Below are positions 60,573-64,000 of a DNA stretch of 64,000 nt, in pieces. The stretch comes from a bacterium (GTDB lineage: Bacteria > Sysuimicrobiota > Sysuimicrobiia > Sysuimicrobiales > Segetimicrobiaceae). Position 1 is the stretch's first letter, and each line of letters opens with the position of its first letter. The notes beneath the pieces were generated by a model. The model searched no databases and was not told the origin of the DNA. It was given only the letters and a program-made list of their open reading frames with translations. The position numbers were made by a program, and so were the translations under genes. The DNA is taken from the NCBI GenBank assembly GCA_035308905.1, contig DATGFS010000042.1:67093-131092 (forward strand), written 5' to 3'.

Positions 60573-61907
60573 ATGGACGCTCACGGGTTGCGGGTGGTTC
60601 ATTACATCAACCAGTTCTTCGCGGGGATCGGCGGCGAAGAGCGCGCCGACACGCCGCCGGCCGTCAAGGACGGCCCGGTCGGTCCCGGACGGGCGATCCA
60701 GGCCGCCCTCGGTTCGCACGGCGCCGTGGCCTCGAGTATGGTCTGCGGCGACAGCTACTTCAACGAGCGGATCGACGCGGCCGGCGAGGCGGTGCGCGCG
60801 TGGCTCGGCGCGCAGCGGCCCGACGTGGTGATCGCGGGCCCGGCGTTCGCCGCGGGCCGGTATGGGCGCGCCTGCGTCGAGGTGTGCCGCATCGCCGCGG
60901 ATCTCGGGATTCCCGCCGTCACCGGCATGCACCCCGAGAATCCCGGGCTGTTGATGTACCGGGAGGCGTACGTCGTGCCGACCGCCGGCAACGCGGCGGG
61001 CATGGCCGCGGCGCTCGGCGCGATCGTGCCGCTCGCCCGCAAGCTCGGCGCGGGGCTCCCGGTCGGACCGGCGGAGGACGAGGGCTACCTGCCGCGCGGC
61101 ATCCGGCGGCCCGGAGCGCGGGCGCTGCCCGGGGCGCGGCGGGCCGTCGATATGCTCGTCGCCAAGCTCGGCGGGACGCCGTTTCGCACCGAGCTCCCGG
61201 TCGAAGGCTACGAAGCCGTGGCGCCCGCGCCGCCCGTCGCGGACATGCCCCACGCGACGATCGCGGTGGTGACGACCGGCGCGATCGTGCCGAAGGGCAA
61301 TCCGGACCACCTCAAGCGGTGCAGCGAGACGCGGTGGCAGCGCTACGAGCTGGAGGGGCGGACGCGCCTCGAGCCGGACGAGTTCGAGTGCGTCCACGGC
61401 GGCTTCTACAACGTCCCGGCGTCGGAGAACCCGAACGTCGTGCTGCCGCTGGACGCGCTGCGGGAGCTCGAGCGCCGCGGCCTCTTCGCGCGGCTCGCCG
61501 ACTTCTACTGCACCACGACCGGCAACGACCAGCGGTTCGCGGACTGCGTGCGCAACGGCAAGGAGATCGCGGAGCTGCTCTGGCAGGAGCGGATCGACGG
61601 CGTGCTGCTCGTCGCGACCTGAGGGTCGTGCAATCGTTGCGGCGCAACGATCAGCAAAGAGATCGAGCGGCGGCGGATCCCGGTGGCCGTGATCAGCGCG
61701 CTGCCGCCGCTGGCGATGCAGGCCGGCGCGAACCGCGTCGTGCAGGGGGTCAAGATCGAGCACGTCTGCGGGGACCCGGCGCTGCCGGCGGAGGAGGACG
61801 GGGAGGTGCGCCGGCGCCTCGTGGAGCGCGGGCTGCGGGCGCTCGGGACCGCGGTGGAGCGTCCCACGCTCTTCGAAGGGGACGGCACGATGGTGACGGC
61901 GCGGTGA
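60573..61907 (+). CDS. grdB: GrdB-like selenoprotein (glycine/sarcosine/betaine reductase component B), in-frame UGA at 61620-61622
   Basis: The product is 444 aa if the TGA at 61620-61622 is read as selenocysteine; without it the protein would end at 349. Start ATG has GAGG eight bases upstream. GrdB features run across the UGA: VHYINQFFAGIGGEERAD, IAGPAFAAGRYG, VTGMHPENPG, GYLPRGIRR, IVPKGNPDH, then VLLVATUGSCNRCGATISKEIER, matching my memory of the TSTUGTCTRCG Sec site. U350 with Cys353 and Cys356 forms the redox centre that attacks the C-N bond of the substrate. The frame continues to 61907 with normal family sequence. It overlaps grdE by 4 bases. Component B specificity (glycine, sarcosine, betaine or another amine) is not decided here. 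Confidence 0.9.
61629..61656 (+). promoter_or_regulatory. Bacterial SECIS-like hairpin of grdB
   Basis: ATCGTTGC (61633-61640) pairs perfectly with GCAACGAT (61644-61651) around loop GGC. TGC (61629-61631) pairs with GCA (61654-61656) across an internal A/CA loop. The loop starts 18 bases after the UGA, as expected for a SelB-recognised element inside the coding sequence. Confidence 0.8.
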
Positions 61908-63253
61908 CGGCGTCGATGAACCTGACCGTGGGGACGTTTCCCGTCCGCGAGGTGGCCTTCGGCGCGCCGGCGGGATGGCGGGACGGGCGCCTCGTCGTCG
62001 ACGCGGACCGCGTCGCGGCGCTCGTGCGCGAGGACCGCCGCATCCGGCGCGTCGCGGTGGATCTCGTTCAGCCGGGAGAGGCGGCGCGGATCGTGCAGGT
62101 GCGCGACGTGATCGAGCCGCGGGTCAAGGTGGAGGGGCCCGGCCACACCTACCCCGGCATCTGCGGCCACGCACCGGACACCGTGGGCGACGGCGTCACG
62201 CACCGCTACGCCGGCCTCGGCGTGCTGATCGCGTCCGAGGCGCTGCCCCACATCCGGCGCACGGTCAGCGCGGCCACCGACAGCCTGATCGACATGTCCG
62301 GGCCCGGCGCCGTCACCGTGTACAGCACGCTGCGCTACGTCGCCCTGACCATCGAGACGCTGCCGGACCTCGATCTCACCTCGTGGAACGACGCGCTGCG
62401 CGGGGCCGCCCACCGCGTCGCGGCCGACCTCGCGGAGCTCGTGCGCGCCCAGACGCCGCCGGAACGGCGCGCGTACCTCCTGGCGCCGCCCGCCGCGGGA
62501 CGCCCGCGGGTCGTGCACGTGCACACGCTCAACGCCTCGATGGTCCCGGGGATCGGCACCGGCATCTATGGGTACACGCAGCACGCCCTGCCGGTGCTGC
62601 TGCACCCGAACGAGATCCTCGACGGGGCGATCGCCGGCGACGCCGTCGTCACCTATCCCGGGAAGTGCACCTGGCTGCACGTGAACAACCCGGCGCTCGG
62701 CGCGCTGTACGAGCGCGACGGGACGGATCTCGCCTGGCTCGGCTCGATCATCTCGCGCACGCGGTGGGGCGGGCTCGACGAGAAGCGCCTCAGCGCGTAC
62801 CAGACCGCCAAACTGGCCGCGATGCTCGGCGCCGACGGCGCGCTCGTCACCTGGAACCACGGCGGCAACGATCTCCTCGAAGTGATGATGACGATTCAAA
62901 GCCTCGAGCGCGCGGGCATCAAGACGACGTTCCTCACGATCGAGTCGGACATCAAGGTGGTGCGGATGACGCCGGCGCTCGCGGAGACCGGCACCTCGGA
63001 ACCGCCGCTCTTGTTCAGCGTGCCGGAGGCCGACGCGATCGTCAGTACCGGGACCCTCGCCCCCGCCGACCCGCTGCCGGCGATGCCGCGGGTGATCGGC
63101 GGGCGGGACGTCGTGTTCGATCAGGAGCGCCCCGACGTCCGCACCCCCGCGGCCGGGCCGCTGGATCTCGAGGCGGTGTCGGGCGCATACTCGCCGATCT
63201 TCGGGCACTTCGACAACTACGGTCTGGGGCGCCAGAGCTACCTTGACTACTGA
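61904..63253 (+). CDS. grdE: GrdE-like reductase component B alpha/beta subunit, processing cysteine not conserved
   Basis: The product is about 449 aa from GTG 61904 (4-base overlap with grdB); ATG 61916 is possible. GrdE landmarks: VRDVIEPRVKVEGPG (about residues 67-80), DTVGDGVTHRYAG, LIDMSGPGA, LHPNEILDGAI, HVNNPALGALYERDG and TTFLTIESD. In classical GrdE the precursor is cut before a Cys in a GNCVSAC segment to make a pyruvoyl group. Here the aligned segment reads GDAVVT (Asp246-Ala247) and the nearest Cys is 255, eight residues away. Either the subunit is not processed, or cleavage occurs elsewhere. This comparison is from memory. Confidence 0.85.
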   Translation: MTASMNLTVGTFPVREVAFGAPAGWRDGRLVVDADRVAALVREDRRIRRVAVDLVQPGEAARIVQVRDVIEPRVKVEGPGHTYPGICGHAPDTVGDGVTHRYAGLGVLIASEALPHIRRTVSAATDSLIDMSGPGAVTVYSTLRYVALTIETLPDLDLTSWNDALRGAAHRVAADLAELVRAQTPPERRAYLLAPPAAGRPRVVHVHTLNASMVPGIGTGIYGYTQHALPVLLHPNEILDGAIAGDAVVTYPGKCTWLHVNNPALGALYERDGTDLAWLGSIISRTRWGGLDEKRLSAYQTAKLAAMLGADGALVTWNHGGNDLLEVMMTIQSLERAGIKTTFLTIESDIKVVRMTPALAETGTSEPPLLFSVPEADAIVSTGTLAPADPLPAMPRVIGGRDVVFDQERPDVRTPAAGPLDLEAVSGAYSPIFGHFDNYGLGRQSYLDY

Positions 63254-64000
63254 GGGCGCGAGGCCGGTCTCGAACGGCGTCCGGCCCGTCGTCCGCGCGG
63301 CGCGGTTTGCGATGGCCCATACCCCCGCGCTGATCGCGGCCGGCTCGAAGCCGCGGCGGGAACTCGCCGTGCGCGGGGCGGCGGAGCGCGAAGCCCTTCT
63401 CAGGCACCTGCGGTCGTTCGAGGACGCCGTGCGGTATCCGCCGCACCAGGTGATGCTCGGCGCGCTCCCGCCCGAGGCGCTGTGGGGGATTCCGAGGCCG
63501 TGGCATGACCGGCCGGTGGACGGAGCGCGGGCGGAGGGCCCCGGCGGCCGGATGCTCGACGAGATGGAGTTCTACGCGTGGCTGGCTCGGGCGGATGCGG
63601 CGAGCCTGCTCTATGTCACCCCGGAGTTCGCGCGGACGCTGCAGCACTTCGGCGCGCCCGAGCGGATCCAGACGATGACAGCCCCCGGCCTGGCGCGGGC
63701 GGTGGAGCGCGGCGCCGAGCCCCTGCGGCGCACGCCCGACGAGACGGTCGGTGCCGTCGTCCCCGCGCACGAGCAGGACGAGTCGCTCGCGGCGCCGGTG
63801 CTGCTGGAGAACCTCGCGGCCAAGGTCACCGGCGGGCTCGCTCTGCGGGCGCTCCTCGACGCGGTCGACTCGGACACTCCCGTCGACTACCTGATTGGAT
63901 GCGGCGAGGAAGCGGTAGGCGATCGGTATCAGCGCGGGGGCGGCAACCTGGCAAAAGCGATGGGAGAGCTCGCCGGCGTCCGGACCGCCGGGGCGTCGGA
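63243..64000 (+). CDS. grdC: GrdC-like reductase component C subunit beta (3' end outside window)
   Basis: An open frame runs from TTG 63243 (11-base overlap with grdE) to the window edge, 252 codons. It matches GrdC as I remember it: RAARFAMAHTPALI near the start, LRSFEDAVRYPPHQVMLGAL, GIPRPWHDRPV, EMEFYAWL, GAVVPAHEQDESLAAPVLLENLAAKVTGGLAL and DYLIGCGEEAVGDRYQRGGGNLAKAMGELAGV. GrdC is a thiolase/FabH-like subunit that with GrdD turns the Se-carboxymethyl intermediate into acetyl phosphate. Its active-site region lies beyond the edge. Its presence shows the operon is not just an isolated grdB/E pair. Confidence 0.85.
   Translation, partial: MTTEGARPVSNGVRPVVRAARFAMAHTPALIAAGSKPRRELAVRGAAEREALLRHLRSFEDAVRYPPHQVMLGALPPEALWGIPRPWHDRPVDGARAEGPGGRMLDEMEFYAWLARADAASLLYVTPEFARTLQHFGAPERIQTMTAPGLARAVERGAEPLRRTPDETVGAVVPAHEQDESLAAPVLLENLAAKVTGGLALRALLDAVDSDTPVDYLIGCGEEAVGDRYQRGGGNLAKAMGELAGVRTAGAS

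Noticed and set aside
61620-61622. Reading the TGA in the grdB-like gene as a frameshift or nonsense pseudogene
   Set aside because: The frame is unchanged on both sides, the TGA is at the known Sec position, and a hairpin with correct spacing follows.
58758-61763. A 1001-codon open frame on the minus strand
   Set aside because: It is antisense to a DppC-like permease, a FAD oxidoreductase and grdB; its composition is Arg/Asp/His-rich shadow sequence typical of high-GC DNA.
1-64000. CRISPR arrays, tRNA/rRNA genes, insertion sequences, phage genes
   Set aside because: No spaced direct repeats, cloverleaf-like tails, transposase or integrase motifs were seen on reading; a covariance-model and IS search was not possible here.

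Overview
The window is a GC-rich, densely packed bacterial chromosome segment with many GTG starts and short ATGA/GTGA overlaps. It carries a copper-amine-oxidase-type stalk-domain protein, DUF2127, DUF2630 and DUF3830 families, a large set of solute-binding-protein (SBP) transporters and two in-frame-UGA selenoprotein genes. This fits an uncultured, deep-branching Terrabacteria-type lineage (Armatimonadota/Sysuimicrobiota/Chloroflexota-like). The placement is inference from gene content and is weak. I saw no rRNA, tRNA, CRISPR or insertion sequence.

Layout. 1-700: tail of a membrane protein, a small Cys-rich protein and a GNAT remnant. 780-6000: MTA-phosphorylase-like enzyme, gamma-glutamyltransferase-like hydrolase and an S9 peptidase. 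6006-9430: peptide-type ABC importer (SBP and two permeases). 9647-13730: diguanylate cyclase and an exported stalk-domain repeat protein with a strong terminator. 13743-18042: DUF2127, DUF2630, a zinc desuccinylase-like hydrolase, a class III aminotransferase and an ornithine-cyclodeaminase-like protein. 18104-30686: a long + strand cluster with a cysteine hydrolase, five DUF3830 domains in four genes, two peptide-type importers, an LLM flavin oxidoreductase, a nitrilase-family amidase and a TIM-barrel protein. 30783-36509: a DsrE-family selenoprotein followed by a PotABCD-like importer and an unrecognised protein. 48196 down to 36529 (minus): LacI regulator, DegT aminotransferase, two Gfo/Idh/MocA dehydrogenases, a PotABCD-like importer, GDPD, inositol-monophosphatase-family enzyme, an unknown protein and a TIM-barrel isomerase; this looks like a polyol or phosphodiester catabolic operon. 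48427-59027 (plus): two FAD oxidoreductases, a sugar-type importer and a peptide-type importer with a creatininase-family amidohydrolase. 59169-64000: FAD oxidoreductase, then grdB-, grdE- and grdC-like genes of the glycine/sarcosine/betaine reductase family.

The most notable points are these. (1) grdB is read through an in-frame UGA at 61620-61622, at the known selenocysteine site. (2) A DsrE-like gene at 30783-31148 is likewise interrupted by UGA (31023-31025), giving a Sec-x-x-Cys motif. (3) Both UGAs are followed by nearly identical hairpins: an 8-bp stem, a 3-nt loop, a CA bulge and an outer TGC/GCA pair. These look like bacterial SECIS elements. (4) An 18-bp LacI-type operator occurs between lacI and the divergent FAD operon, and again (16/18 matches) over the promoter of the grd-like operon, which suggests one regulon. 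(5) The GrdE-like subunit appears to lack the cysteine that becomes the pyruvoyl group. (6) Four peptide-type importers have no ATPase gene in the window.
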